Assembly: GCA_014529385.2 (NCBI GenBank)
Contig: CM043963.1
Coordinates: 104,948,912 to 105,012,911 of the forward strand
Origin: Adiantum capillus-veneris
Lineage: Eukaryota; Streptophyta; Polypodiopsida; Polypodiales; Pteridaceae
Length of the DNA stretch: 64,000 bases
Reading direction: 5' to 3'
Within the stretch, counting starts at the first letter, position 1. Each line of letters starts with the position of its first letter. The notes below the pieces were generated by a model. That model was not told where the DNA came from. It did no database searches and saw only the letters and a program-made list of their open reading frames with translations. Below are positions 41,031-53,050 of this stretch, in pieces. Made by a program: the position numbers and the translations under genes.

Positions 41031-44000
41031 ATTAAACTAGATGTTCAATTTTTGAAACATTTTTCCCCTTTCAATCAAATCTGCATGATATGAGATTTGC
41101 AATGCAAGCTAGTCAATCCACATATCGATCACCTATGTTGTGAGCAAACATACATCACAATGCACTCTTTGTATGGCATAATAAATACAAAAATGCTATG
41201 AATTTCTTAATAAAATTATTATTATGATGATTATTTAAACTTCCTCTTTGATTTGGAAACAATAAGAAACATCTAATTTCAAATGCTACAAAGAATAATC
41301 AACTTCTACACTGAACGATGTCGGTTGTTTACAAAAAACACACGAAAGCAATAAAATCTATGATTGGTCATGTCATACACTAATAATCTTTCATAATACA
41401 TAATGCACTCTCTGTATAAACCAATGCATGAAATTACACAATGAAATCTTCAATATAATCACACAATTGAGGACTTCTTGTACACAGTCAAGGATTGTAG
41501 CCCCCTTATGCAACCAATTCAACATATAAAAGTTATTTTCACCCAATTAAGGATTATAGCTCTTATATTGTGCAGTGACAATGTATATCTACTCAAATCT
41601 ATTATGGTGAAAAATACAAGACCTCAAGGATCTTTATATGCCCAGTACACTAGTACAGGACATCCAACCCTTGACTATCGACTCTTCATTTGCACATGCT
41701 TATCTTCTAAAGCCAAGTACAACCCTCATTTGGATCAATGGCTTCATTGCAATGAGCATGACTCTTCAAATTTTCAATTGTTTTGGTTTTGTACCTTTAT
41801 GTTCGGTAAAGGAATTAGATATTTTTAGAAGTGGTTACCGAATTAAGAACCACATTCAGCCCCAAAAAAAGGACCTGTGACTTTGTAACGTTAGGTCAAT
41901 TCACAAGGAGATGACAATACTTGGCACTCGGATACACTCCCCAGGGATTTGCCTAGACAAAGCACCACGGTAACCATGTTGTTTACTTTATATAATTATG
42001 TTCGTTGGGATTTTTTATTTTCCCAACGGGCCCATCGGGTAAAAGGCATTGCCTGGCGGGCCCGCTGGAAAAATAAAAAACCCGACGAGACCCGTAGGGA
42101 ATATTCTTTCACCCGACGGGCTAATCGACTCTATGGATTTTTGCAGGTCATCATCAAAGTCACGTTAACAATTAACGTGATCAGGTGTTTTTTGTGTATT
42201 GCTAGAGTTATTAATGTAATCACACAATCATGATCACGTCAATAAAATCCCTATCAATCTCAAAAGACAACAAATTATCTTGTTTCAATTAAACATTATA
42301 TATTTCAAATATTTTATACGCCGAATTAGAGAACAGGAAGGTTGAGTGTCAATCAACTTATCAGTCTGAGGGATGTCCAAACTCTTCCCATATGCTGGCT
42401 AAAATGTGTGTGTTTTTAATAGCAGGGAGGTCCACACAAGCCAACCCGTACAATCGTTCCTCCATCACCCACTTTGGACGGTTGGTCCACTCAATTGTGC
42501 GCAATGTCCTGCATGAACTTCCATATGGTTCAATATCAAATTGTACTCTAAGCATGTTTTCTTATACCAGTAGAGAATTACAAACAACCAACCTCCACCA
42601 ATCATTTCCCAAGGCCCCATCAACAATGGCCAATGCATGTTTTGTCATTCTTCTGTATGGCCCGTTGATTTCAAAGAATGCTTTTTTTGTATTGGGCTTG
42701 AAACTCTAAGAGAAGCATTCTATCCTTCTCTGCTATAATCTTTTTCAAGGCAAGGCTAAACTTTTTCCACACATGGTTCCAATGATGATTCAATTCGTTG
42801 ACATCAACAAATTGTGCTAATTATTAATCAAGCACTTTGATGCAACTTACAGGATGAAGAAGATGTGACATCAGAGTGACGGGCACATTGTACCATGATT
42901 TCTTTCCAACCCTCTTGCTTGTATCCATAGCTATAAACTACACCACGATAGTTTCTCCATGATAGCCTCTTTTGAAGCAAGGCCCATTGCCTGCCCCATT
43001 CAAAGCATGTCCATGTAAGAGGTAGCCATGTATCTTGTCTTGTTCAATCTACATGGGATTGGGGAAAAAAACATCAAAACAAAATGATATCAAAGCAGCT
43101 CATGCAATAAGAACCAAAGGATATTACTTGTTTATATGCATAGCAATGCTCAACATATCAGCCTCGTTTGAAGAATATACTGTCGTCAGTTCAACTCAAA
43201 CTCTAGGGTGCAGATTGACGTCTTTCTCATACGCAACACCTAATATCAAAGAAAAAGACACATAATAAGTGCATTTAAGAATACATATGCAAATTTAAAC
43301 CATTAACAATGGAACTTACACTCTTTAAAAACTTCCATTGATGCGGCCAACCTATGATTGCCATACCAAATATACAAAAATTATCCGCACAAGTCAACCC
43401 CACCAAGTGTCTTTGATTTTGGCCTTCAACTCCTCGTTAGCTGCTCACCAAAAGGGATCCCATTTCTACAAGATATTGTCATCTGCATTGATGGAAGGAT
43501 GGCCCGGTGCATCAAGTGAGCATATAAGCATCCTTTGGGCTCATAATACCCCTCCAATAAGAATGTCGGCCAATGGTTGTATCCGCTTGGGGTCCCACCT
43601 AACCTGTCTTGCTTTCTCCAGCTGTATCAAACGGCAAAGAGGAACCCAAGGCAATGGAGTGTCATGCTCTACTTGTGTGGTCCAAAATATATTAAAACCC
43701 AAGCTTTACAACATCGATTGATTCTTTATACTCAAATTCCCTTATGTACCTTCAAATTTCCAAGATGTTTCAACATATCCTGGCGAACTGTAACATCTTT
43801 ATTAATTGAAAATTCACCTCCAGCATTTTCTCTTACTATCATGTATGCCTCCATTTCCTTGTCTTGTCAATCTCTTCTTTGGAGTTGTCAACATCAGCAA
43901 TAACTCCAGATGATGCTCCTTTCCTGCACTTTTGCTTTACCTTTTGCTCCCTCTTCAATTGTTTTGGTCGTCGCGATAAGTGGTTATGGCACATTGCTAA

Positions 44001-44993
44001 TTGGCATGCTCTTGGAAAGGGATATACTAGCAAATTGTGACATTTCTTGTGGTTTCCTTGCTATCTTGGAAACTCGCTACAAAACAAATAATACATTAAT
44101 GGTCATTTAACGAATAATTTTGTAATGGCCAGTTGAGATAGAGTAAAAAAATAACAGGTCGCTTTTAGGCCAAGCAACAAGACTTTTTTCTGCCTTCTTC
44201 AGGGTCGTCATTTCTTCATTTGTCAAAGGAACATGAGGGAGAGGAGCATCCTTGCCATCATATACTTCTAACATTGAAATGGAGAAGCAACCAGATGGCA
44301 ATCTGCTCCCATGAAGCTTAACCAAGTTTGAAGTCTTGTCTATTTGACCTACACCAATCGCCTCTCCATTGTAAATAAACTCTACATAACTCCCACTCCA
44401 TTATAAGAAAACCTGACTGTAGATATGTTCAATTGCTCAAAGATAGTCATCAAAGCTTTCCACGATCACAATGTCAACAAGCTTTGTTGATTATGAGATG
44501 CTACTATATGAACTCCAATAGTATCTGGGTTGTTCACTTGCTATCACAACCAACACACACAACAAAGTCTTAGAGCCATCTATTATCAAATATCTACTCT
44601 TAAACATGATGCTTGATTAATTAATCCATCCTTTTACCACTAGTTTACACGAGTTAAGTATGCCATCTACTCTTGCATTACAATTCTTTTTATCTATCCA
44701 ACAATGTAAAAACCTCTTCAACTTCTTCTTCTTCTTCTGCTTTTTACAAGTATTCTCATCTTAAGCATACATCCCCTTATCTAAGTTTCATGTTATCAAT
44801 ATGGGCATGATATCCTATATATCTCCTTCTCTAACAATACTACTCAAATCATGCACACACATTGCCTTGTGTCAAGATCAATGTCAAGACTTGTGATAGC
44901 CAACTAGGCAAGAGCAAATATTAGACCATAAATGTCATACAGATGTATCTGAAACTTTTGACTAACAGATCTATTGTGTGAGAACCTATAGCT
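41031..44993. other. Decayed DNA-transposon-like sequence, no intact gene
   Basis: Only scattered minus-strand fragments are protein-like: 42361-42555 (FDIEPYGSSCRTLRTIEWTN), 43839-44033, and 44107-44325 (VPLTNEEMTTLKKAEKSLVA, then WPKSDLLF). The last resembles a conserved stretch of plant CACTA-associated proteins. A GC-rich foldback lies at 42008-42083. 44400-44990 shows nothing. Confidence 0.3.
42008..42083. repeat. Foldback with CGGGCCC-containing arms
   Basis: GGGATTTTTTATTTTCCCAA with CGGGCCC faces its near reverse complement (CGGGCCCGCTGGAAAAATAA) across a short loop. Arms are about 32 bp. Similar CCCG/CGGG-rich palindromes occur at 27876-27985, suggesting a small repeat family. Confidence 0.45.
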
Positions 44994-45711
44994 TGTTAAG
45001 TATGGAGACTGATTTACCCCTTGTAATTTAAAAATGCACATTTGTAAGGCCCCCATTATGAGGAGAAGCCATCGTGCATAATGAAAAATCACATTGCCGG
45101 AAACCTAAATCACTCGCCGGAAACCAAAATTTTCACGGCCAGTAGTCTCGAGCCCAAGCTCGAGACCAAAATCGTCAGAATATTCCTTTTCGTCGAAATA
45201 TTATGGCCGGCGGGCGGTCGAACAGTAGTCAAAAAATGACCGATGGGTTGGTCGGTTGGCCGGTGTCCGAATTCAAAAGCGGAGTTGTCTTCTCAAGGGT
45301 GGCCACACATGGGCGGATTGGAGGGTCCGATTTGGACTTATCTACACAAGGGTGGCTACACATGGCTACCTCTCATGAGAGAGGGTAACATTTTTGGCCT
45401 ATAAAAGGAGGCCATTTCTACACACATTTCATAGTGTGAAGTTGATGCAACAAGGTGGGTGTGAGATGATGAGAGTGAAGCAAGGCAGGAGCTCCAAAAG
45501 GGTATAATCCCTTTGTAACCTTCTTCTTGTTTTGAAGTACTAAAGCCATTGAGTGGCTGCTTGCCCGTGGACGTAGCCCACATTGGGTGAACCACGTATA
45601 TCGTGTGTACTCTCTCTCTCTCTACTTTATAATCTCTTGTGTGTGAAAATTATCTCTCTCCATTAAGTAATCTACTCAATTATCTACTAAGCTACGTCAT
45701 ATTTCCTAACA
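44994..45711 (+). repeat. 5' LTR of the copia element
   Basis: Starts TGTTAAG and ends CCTAACA. It contains CCTATAAAAGGAGG (TATA box, about 45400) and a short CT tract. Confidence 0.88.
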
Positions 45712-45713
45712 AC

Positions 45714-45725
45714 TAGTATCAGAGC
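45714..45725 (+). promoter_or_regulatory. Primer-binding site, tRNA-Met with one change
   Basis: TAGTATCAGAGC (consensus TGGTATCAGAGC), two bases after the LTR. Confidence 0.8.
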
Positions 45726-45784
45726 AAGGTTTGCTCGTAGCTAAATTATCTCAAGGAAGAAATTCCTTGAATTGAGTGGGAGTA

Positions 45785-46530
45785 ATGCCGGAGGAAGGAA
45801 AGCTCAAGATTGAGAAGTTCAACGGTAAAAACTACCAACATGGGAAGATGCAGATTGAAGACTATCTCTACCAGAAGGACCTCTATTTGTTACTAAGCGT
45901 TCTTGCAAAGAAGCCCGCAATGATGGCAGATGAAGCATGGATTGTCCTTGATCGAAAGGCACTGGGAAAAATCCGATTAAGCTTGGCATCAACGGTGGCC
46001 TTCAAGGTTTCGGAGATGAAGACCACGAAGGACTTGATGCAGTCACTTGTCAACTTCTACGAGAAACCATTGGCATCCAATAAGGTATTTCTCATGAAGC
46101 GCTTGTTTAATATGAAGATGGTAGAGAATGGTTCAATTGCAGAACACCTAAATGACTTTAACACCAACATAAGTCAACTTTGATCAGTGAAAATAAATTT
46201 CGATGACGAAGTGCGAGCTCATCTTATACCATCATCTCTACCGGATAGTTGGGACAACCTTATGATGGCTGTAAGTAATTCTATTTTTGACACAAATACT
46301 CTTAAGTTTGATGATGTTGTGGGTGCTCTCCAAAGCAATGAAATGCGAAGGAGAAGCACAAGAGAATCATCAAGTGCTGCACTTTCAATGGAAACAAGAG
46401 GAAGGCCTAAGGAGAGGTTCAAAAAACAAAAGGGTCGTGATCGGTCAGGGCGGAGCAAGTCACGCACAAAGTCAGTTCTTGAATGCTAGAACTGCGGAAA
46501 CAAGAAGAGCCATGTCAAGAAAGATTGTTG
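45785..46530 (+). pseudogene. gag: Copia Gag with zinc knuckle
   Basis: Begins MPEEGKLKIEKFNGKNYQ. It then has the UBN2/Retrotran_gag-type KVFLMKRLFNMKMVENGSIA and LPDSWDNLMMAVSNS, then a basic stretch and a knuckle with NCG, SHVKKDC near 46490-46526. TGA at 46182 and TAG at 46487 interrupt it. Confidence 0.8.
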
Positions 46531-46639
46531 ATCCAAGAAGAAGAAGGAGTTGGAGTCTCAAGACAACAAGCCAACATCGAAGGCCAATGTGGCAGGTAAA
46601 GTGTAGCAAGATGCTCTAATTCTCTCATTAAACAATGCG

Positions 46640-47578
46640 TCTAATTCCTGGATAGGAGATTCCGGGGCTTCATTCCATGTGACACCACACAAGCAGCATT
46701 TCCAAGATTACACCAAAGGTAATTTTGGGTATGTATACTTGGGAGATGACGAAGCTTGTGAAATTGTTGGCAAAGGTACAGTTTGTGTCAAAACTACTAA
46801 CGGAAATGAATGGAAGCTTAAAGATGTTAGGCATGTTCCTTCTCTTTGCAAAAAATTGATCTCTATAGGACAATTAGACGATGAAGGTCACAACATTGCA
46901 TTCAGAAACAAACGATGGAAGATCTCAAAGGGATCTTTGGTGGTTGCCAAAGGAGAAAAGGTTGGTACACTTTACTTGTGTACTGTTAGCACACAATCTT
47001 CAACTTGTGCCATAGCTATGGAAGTTGACAGTGCGGTGTGGCACTATCGGCTTGGGCATATGAGTGCCAAAAGAATGCAAATCCTTCAAACAAAGAAGCC
47101 TCTACCAGGGTTGAAAGAAGTGGACTTAGAGTTCTGTGAAGATTGTGTTTATGGTAAACAAAAGAGGGTAAAATTTCAAAAATCAGGAAATGAAAGAAAA
47201 AAAAAACTTGAGTTGATTCATTTTGATGTTTGGGATCCTGCAAGTACACCATCACTTGGTGGCTCATTGTATTATGTAACATTCATAGATGATGCGACAA
47301 GGAAAACATGGGTTTATATAATGAAGAATAAATCCGATGTGTTTTCCATATTTCAAAGGTGGAAAGCCTTTCTGCAGAATGAAACATGTACTAAGGTTAA
47401 ATACCTCACATCCAACAATGGAGGTGAATATTGTAGCCAAGCTTTTGAAAGCTTTTGTGCTAGCAATGGCATTCAGAGGAGGGAAAAGACAATCCCAAGG
47501 ACACCTCAACAAAATGGAATTTTTGAAAGGATGACAGAACGATCATGGAGCGAGCAGGAAGCATGCGGCTACATGTAG
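46640..47578 (+). pseudogene. pol: Copia protease and integrase N-half
   Basis: Protease active site GDSGASFHVTPH, then HVPSLCKKLISIGQLDDEGH. Integrase zinc finger WHYRLGHMSAKRMQIL with CEDCVYGKQ. Core HFDVWDPA has the first Asp. The second reads TSNNGGEY, with Asp changed to Asn. PQQNGIFERM carries the Glu. The frame ends TAG at 47576, and the rest continues in other frames to about 48150. Confidence 0.85.
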
Positions 47579-48159
47579 GCCTACCGCTTGAGCTTTGGGT
47601 GGAAGCGGTAAGTACATCTGTGTACTTAATCAACCGGTCACCCTCAACGGCATTGGATGGGGGAGTTCTAGAAGAGGCATGGACACGTAAACCGGTGAAT
47701 TATGCATTTCTCAAGTGTTTGGATGTGAGGCTTTCATGCACATAGATAGAAGCCTAAGATCAAAGCTAGATGCAAAGTCCAAAGAGTGTTTCTTCATTGG
47801 CTATGGAGAAGGCGACTTTGGATATCACCTATGGAATCCTAAAGATGGTAAAATCTTTAGGAGTAGGGATGTAATTTTCAATGAACAAAATATGTACAAA
47901 GATTACTTGGAAAGAAAATAAACAAAAGAAACAGGTGATGAGTACATGGAGCTTAAGGACGGTGAAGACTCAAGGACTGCAAAACGGTGACAATATGCAA
48001 CGACAACCAAATGAGGAGCCTCAACCTATTCTCCAAAGATCTACAAGAGCAAGTAGACCTCCAGAAAGGTTCGTTCCATCCTTCAACCATCTCTTGATCT
48101 CAGATTCTGGAGAGCCAAAATCATACAAAGAAGCTATGCAACAAGAATTCGCCTAAAGG

Positions 48160-49480
48160 TAAGCGGGCACTTCAGAACAAATGGGTGTATAAGCTGAAGG
48201 AAGAAGAAGGTGGGAAGAAAAGGTACAAGTGTAGGCTTGTGATAAAAGGGTTTTCTCAAAAGAAAGGCATTGACTTCAATGAAATATTTTCTCTTGTTGT
48301 AAAAATGAACTCAATTAGGCTTGTCTTAAGCCTTGTGGCTGCTCATGATCTAAATCTTCAGCAAATGGATGTAAATACGACATTCCCTCACGGTGACTTA
48401 TAGGAGGAAATTTACATGCTTCAACCAAAGGGGTATGAAGTAAAAGGTAAGGAAAAAATGGTTTGAAAATTAAAGAAGAGCTTGTATGGTTTAAAGCAAG
48501 CATAAAGACAATGGTACTTGAAGTTCGATCGATGGATGTTGGATCATGGATTCACAAGATGCAACTCGGATCACTGCGTCTACACAAAGAATTTGGGAGA
48601 TGGGAAGTTCATCATCCTAATGTTGTATGTTGATGACATGTTGATTGCAAGTGCTAACATGCAGGACATCAAAGACCTAAAAGAGGAGCTGTCTAAATAT
48701 TTTTCAATGAAAGATTTAGGTGCTGCAAAGAGGATACTTGGTATGAAGATATCAAAGGACAGGACAAAGAAGACAATAAAGCTATCTCAAGAGGATTACA
48801 TCAAGAACGTACTAGAAAGGTTTGCAATGAAAAATGCAAATACAGTTTCTACACCTTTGGATGGTCACTTTAAACTAACCAAGGATATGTGTCCAAAGGC
48901 ACAAGAGGAGATAGCCTATATGTCTAAAGTTCCATATGCTGCAACGGTAGGTTCTCTTATGTATGCTATGGTCTAGACAAGGCCAGACATTGCACATGCA
49001 GTGGGAGTTGTAAGTAGGTTCATGGACAACCCAGGTAAAGAGAACTGGAAAGCTGTGAAGCGGATACTTAGGTATCTAAAAGGGACAACAACAAATGCTT
49101 CGTATTTTGGAGGAAATGACATTTTTCTAGAAGGGTATGCTGATGCAGATATGGCAGGTGACAAAGATACTCGAAGGAGCACTACTGGCTATGTCTTCAG
49201 GTTGGAGGCACAGCAGTAAGCTGGGCTTCAAAGCTACAGAAAGTGGTCTCACTTTCTATCACGAAAGCAGAGTATGTAGCAATGACGGAGGCAAGCAAAT
49301 AAATTCTATGGCTTCACAGATTCTTAGAAGAGCTTGGATTTAAACAAGACAATTGTGTCTTGTACAGTGATAGCCAAAGCACTATCCATCTTGTGAAGAA
49401 CTCAACCTTTCATTCAAGGAAAAAGCACATTGAGGTGAGATATCACTTCATACGCACTCTTTTGGAAGAGGGTAACTAAA
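48160..49480 (+). pseudogene. pol: Copia reverse transcriptase and RNase H
   Basis: RT: RYKCRLVIKGFSQKKGIDF, MDVNTTFPHGDL, SLYGLKQA and the catalytic LMLYVDDMLIA (about 48622-48655). RNase H/end: KAEYVAMTEASK and YSDSQSTIHLVKNSTFHSRK. Stops at about 48401, 48464, 48503 and 48974 mostly fit C-to-T or G-to-A changes of Trp, Arg/Gln and similar codons. Confidence 0.85.
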
Positions 49481-49645
49481 GCTAGGAAAGGTGCATACAA
49501 GTGAAAATCCTGCAAACATGTTTACAAAGGTGGTCAACAAGGAGAAGTTGAGATTTTGCTCATCTTCAATTGGCATTCAAGGATAAGAAGCCAGGATGGA
49601 AAGCAATCACATGTTTGGTTTGGAGATCAGTCCCAAGTGGGAGAT

Positions 49646-50380
49646 TCTTAAGTCTGGAGCCTGATTTACCCCTTGTAATTTTCTGTGGTAAAAAGGCACA
49701 TTTGTAAGGCCCCCATTATGAGGATAATGCATCGTGCGTAAAGAAAAATCACATCACCAAAAACCTAAATCACTCGCCAAAAACCAAATTGCCGAAATTT
49801 TCCTTTTTGCCGGAATAGTATGGCCGAACACGGCGGACGGAAAGTGGTTGAAAAACGACCGATCGGTTGGCCGGTTGGTTGTGGCCAGTAGTCAATGGCC
49901 GGTGGTCGAAAGTCAATGGCCAGTGGTTGGAGGCCGGTGGCCAAATTCAAAAGAGGACTTGTCTTCTCAAGGGTGGCCACACATGGGTGGATTTGAGGGT
50001 TCGATTTGGACTTATCTACACAAGGGCGGCTACACATGGCTGCCCCTCATGAGAGAGGGCAACCCTTTTGGCCTATAAAAGGAGGCCATTTCTACACACA
50101 TTTCATAGTGTGAAGTTGATGCAACAAGGTGGGTGTGAGGTGGTGAGAGTGAAGCAAGGCAGGAGTGGAGCTCCAAAAGGGTATAATTCCTTTGTAACCT
50201 ACTTCTTGTTTTGAAGTACTAAAGCCGTTGAGTGGCTGCTTTCCCGTGGACGTAGCCCACAGTGGGTAAACCACGTATATCGTGTGTACTCTCTCTCTCT
50301 CTCTACTCTATAATCTCTTGTGTGTGAAAATTATCTCTCTCCATTAAGTAATCTACTAAGCTACACCCTATTTCCTAACA
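49646..50380 (+). repeat. 3' LTR of the copia element
   Basis: Preceded by the purine tract AAGTGGGAGAT. The LTR start reads TCTTAAG instead of TGTTAAG. It ends CCTAACA. It differs from the 5' LTR by many substitutions and small indels. Confidence 0.85.
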
Positions 50381-50847
50381 TAATTGTCGTTGTACCTATG
50401 AAGCTGTCAAACAGGTGTTACTTGATGACCGGACACGACTATGCTCATAATTAGAGAGAACTAGTCTATGAAACCACATGAGGCATATAAATAAATAAAT
50501 ATATATCCATGGCACATATGCCCGCCAAGATCTCAAACTCTCTCTGCCTCCCACTAGCGGTAATATCTCTTTGTCTCTTGCTATCTATGACACTAGAGAG
50601 CGTGTATTCGTGTGACAAATCAACAAAGAGAGTGCACGTATATTGAATCTGTGGGAGAATCAGTGTTGGAGTCAAGTATCGCTATGTCAAAGCTGATCCC
50701 AAATAGGAGAAGTTGATGTTGGATGGAAGTACTTGCTGATACCAAATGCCAAAATGTGTGTGTGTGCATCCGATGCCAAGAGGGTTTTAGCCGATAACTT
50801 CCCTCTCTCTCAAACCAAGAAGGGTTGTGGTTGCCCTGCCCTTTCAT

Positions 50848-51050
50848 GTGTGTGTGTGTGTGATACACACACAACCACCCAAGCTTTCAAGTCTTGCTAC
50901 TCTCCCCCACACACAATCTCCCAATCTCCTAGCAATGTTTTTGTGAATGTGTGTGTGTGTGTGTGTGGTATACACACACAACCACCCAACCTTTCAAATA
51001 TTGCTACTCTCCCCCACACACAATCTCACAATCTCCTAGCAATGTTGCTT
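50848..51050. repeat. Tandem duplication of about 100 bp with TG and ACACAC tracts
   Basis: Two units share (TG)n, ATACACACACAACCACCCAA, TTGCTACTCTCCCCCACACA and ATCTCCTAGCAATGTT. Each unit has (TG)n facing (CA)n and can fold. 50381-50847 and 51051-51417 show no gene. Confidence 0.8.
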
Positions 51051-51417
51051 TTATAACTTCAACACTATATTTTTTGAACTTTGTGATATTGTCCAAAATT
51101 CTCCATTTTGTTTTGTTTGTGGCTGATTTGCAAAATTTAGTGCTACAACTAATTTCTAGCAATGACCGCTACCCTTTGTTTGCTTAGCCTTGAGCTTCTT
51201 GTAATCTGAATTGTAAAAAATTCAATCGACAAAATTTAAAAACGCTACTATCTTTTGCTTGCATTAAAAAGAACTCTTACCAACGTTGCCTTCTTGTGTT
51301 GGTTTTCACACTTCAACTGCCCAACCAGGCAATGATAATCATAGGTTGTGTGTTGCAAAAATTTCACTTTTCTTGTAAATCAATTGCTTTCACACATGGC
51401 CTTCAAATTGCTACTTC

Positions 51418-51458
51418 TTTACATAGAGATTTTGCAATGCTCAAAATCTCTATGTAAA
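51418..51458. repeat. Stem-loop with 17-bp perfect arms
   Basis: TTTACATAGAGATTTTG, a 7-base loop, then its exact reverse complement. There is no T run after it and no adjacent gene, so it is not an evident terminator. Confidence 0.7.
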
Positions 51459-51624
51459 AAAGTAGAAACCTCACAGAGAGTGGCTACACACACGAGCAGG
51501 GAAGTGCCAAACTCAAAGCTTTCTTTCTCAAGCTTATAGCTATGGAGCTTTTATGTCAGATCTATTTACACATAGAGATTTAATTCTCTATCTCAAGCCT
51601 CCACCAATATAAGCTCGGTTGAAG

Positions 51625-51900
51625 CCGATGCACACACCGGGTGTGAGGTCTCGATGTTGCTACTTCCTCCTACTAAAGCTCTGATACCACTTGTGGAGTA
51701 CACGTGTGCACACACCGAGTGCAAGGTCTTGACACTACCACTTCCTCCTACTAGAGCTGTGATACCACTTGTGGAGTAATGTGTAAGGATGTAGAGCACA
51801 ATGTGGGTAGAGCTCAGGGTGAGTGGTCATCACCATCCTTATTTTATATTCTGTGTATAGAATAAGTGAGTTAGTGATGGGCATCTAGCTAGTTGGCCTA
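51625..51900 (-). repeat. Copia LTR edge with duplicated primer-site block
   Basis: The minus strand contains TGGTATCAGAGC (plus 51679-51690) and a mutated copy (GTGATACCA) 82 bp on. Both sit inside a tandemly duplicated block with CACTTGTGGAGTA. The sequence to the right resembles the LTR at 56623-56800. It is a 5' end remnant of a minus-strand copia element. Confidence 0.5.
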
Positions 51901-52160
51901 CACACTAAAATTTTGTCTTAAAATTGCAAACAGACTTCAAAAATGGCTTGCCCTCTTGAAATTTTTGCTAACAAGAATGCACACAGATTGTCATTTTGCA
52001 CACGTCTCAAGAAAACAAGAAAATTACAACTTGCAGATGGTTATGTTGAGCAACTTGAAACTTCTTGTGGGATAAAATATGAATATACCTTTACAATAGT
52101 GGATTTTGGTGAAGGCAACAACTTTGATATCATTTTAGTTGCTCTAACTAACCATCAATA
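51900..52160 (+). pseudogene. Gypsy protease fragment beside a foldback
   Basis: LQLADGYVEQLETSCGIKYE and YTFTIVDFGEGNNFDIIL (about 52027-52138) match the back half of the first protease of the 19-kb element (LQLADGHMEKP, TSCGIEYEHTFAIVDFG). The front half with DSG and the GRPF tail are missing. It is flanked by foldback sequence (GCAAACAGACTTCAAAAATG). Confidence 0.65.
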
Positions 52161-52164
52161 GAGA

Positions 52165-52315
52165 GAAGGAAAAGCCGTGCGCAAAGTGATGAGCAAAAAT
52201 GGCAAGTGCGCAAGCCATTTTTGAAGTTTGTTTGCATTTAAAAAAAAAACTCTATTAGACTTCAGAAATGGCTTGCACACTTGCCTTTTTTGCTTGTCGC
52301 TTTACATACGGCGTG
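52165..52315. repeat. Foldback unit 1 (GGCAAGTGYGCAAGCC family)
   Basis: GCCGTGCGCAAAGTG, GCAAAAATGGCAAGTGCGCA and AGCCATTTTTGAAG face CTTCAGAAATGGCTTGCACA, CTTGCC..TTTTTGCTTG and CTTTACATACGGC around an A/T-rich centre. It looks like a small non-autonomous DNA element. Confidence 0.55.
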
Positions 52316-52629
52316 TGTTTCTAAATTCCCAAGGGATCACTTACCTTTGAGTTGTGGTGTTGTTTGTGTCTTGAGCACTATTCCTCGCTCTTATTTTTCC
52401 AATGTCTGCTTATTACTTCCTATATGGATTTCTCACTTTCATATTATTGGTTTAGCCAATTCGTGTCCATACTTGTTAGTGCAAACAACAGAGGATAAGC
52501 CATTTTTAAAAATATGTTTGCATTTTTTCTCATGGAAATAGAAACAGACTTCACTACCACCTTGTCCTCTTGCCGTTTGTGTTTTTCACTTTGAATATGG
52601 CATACCCAAACCATCAATAGGCACAAAGG

Positions 52630-52790
52630 CAAGCTCTAAAAATTGGCAAGCAGAAATGGCAAGTGTGCAAGCCGTTTCTAAAAGTCCGTCTGCATTTTTA
52701 ATAGAAAAAATGCAAACATACTTCAAAAACGACTTGCACACTTGCTGTTTTTGCTTGCTGCTTAACATATGGCTTGTACACTTACCTATT
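52630..52790. repeat. Foldback unit 2 (same family)
   Basis: GCAAGCAGAAATGGCAAGTG, GCAAGCCGTTTCT..AAGT and GCATTTTT face AAAAATGCAAACATACTTCA, AACGACTTGCACACTTGC and TTTTTGCTTGC. The arms carry the same core as unit 1. A partial third copy lies near 52480-52570. Confidence 0.55.
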
Positions 52791-52919
52791 CATGGTTTGA
52801 GTAAGCCATTTGTGTTCTTGTTAGTAGTTTCTAAATTCCATTTCCATTTTTTGTGTAAGATTACGTTTAAGTTTGGCTGGAGTGACATGATTGTTATAAA
52901 ACTTTTCAAGTGATTGTTC

Positions 52920-53050
52920 ATGCTGTGGAGGAGAAGATTTGGTGGCTTTGGTAGCCAAGGAGGGTGGCAATAGTGGTGGACAAGGAGGTGGTGGAGGAGA
53001 AGAGTTGATGGCGTTGGTGGCCAATGAGGGTGGTAATGGTGGTGCACCGG
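52920..53050. repeat. GGT-rich minisatellite, two units of about 72 bp
   Basis: GGAGAAGA.TTG.TGGC.TTGG, GGCCAA.GAGGGTGG and AA..GTGGTG repeat once in tandem. The Pro-rich frames on the other strand are artefacts. Confidence 0.6.

Larger units (their letters stand above)
44994..50380 (+). mobile_element. Ty1/copia LTR retrotransposon, decayed
   Basis: LTRs at 44994-45711 and 49646-50380, with gag, protease, integrase, RT and RNase H in copia order between them. Flanking pentamers (TAGCT, TAATT) do not match, so no clean target duplication remains. Many in-frame stops and lost catalytic residues make it inactive. Confidence 0.9.

Noticed and set aside
44994-50380. Target-site duplication for the copia element
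   Set aside because: Flanking pentamers TAGCT and TAATT do not match.
51943-52161. Independent host gene
   Set aside because: Its sequence matches the gypsy protease of the 19-kb element and lacks ends. It is a fragment.
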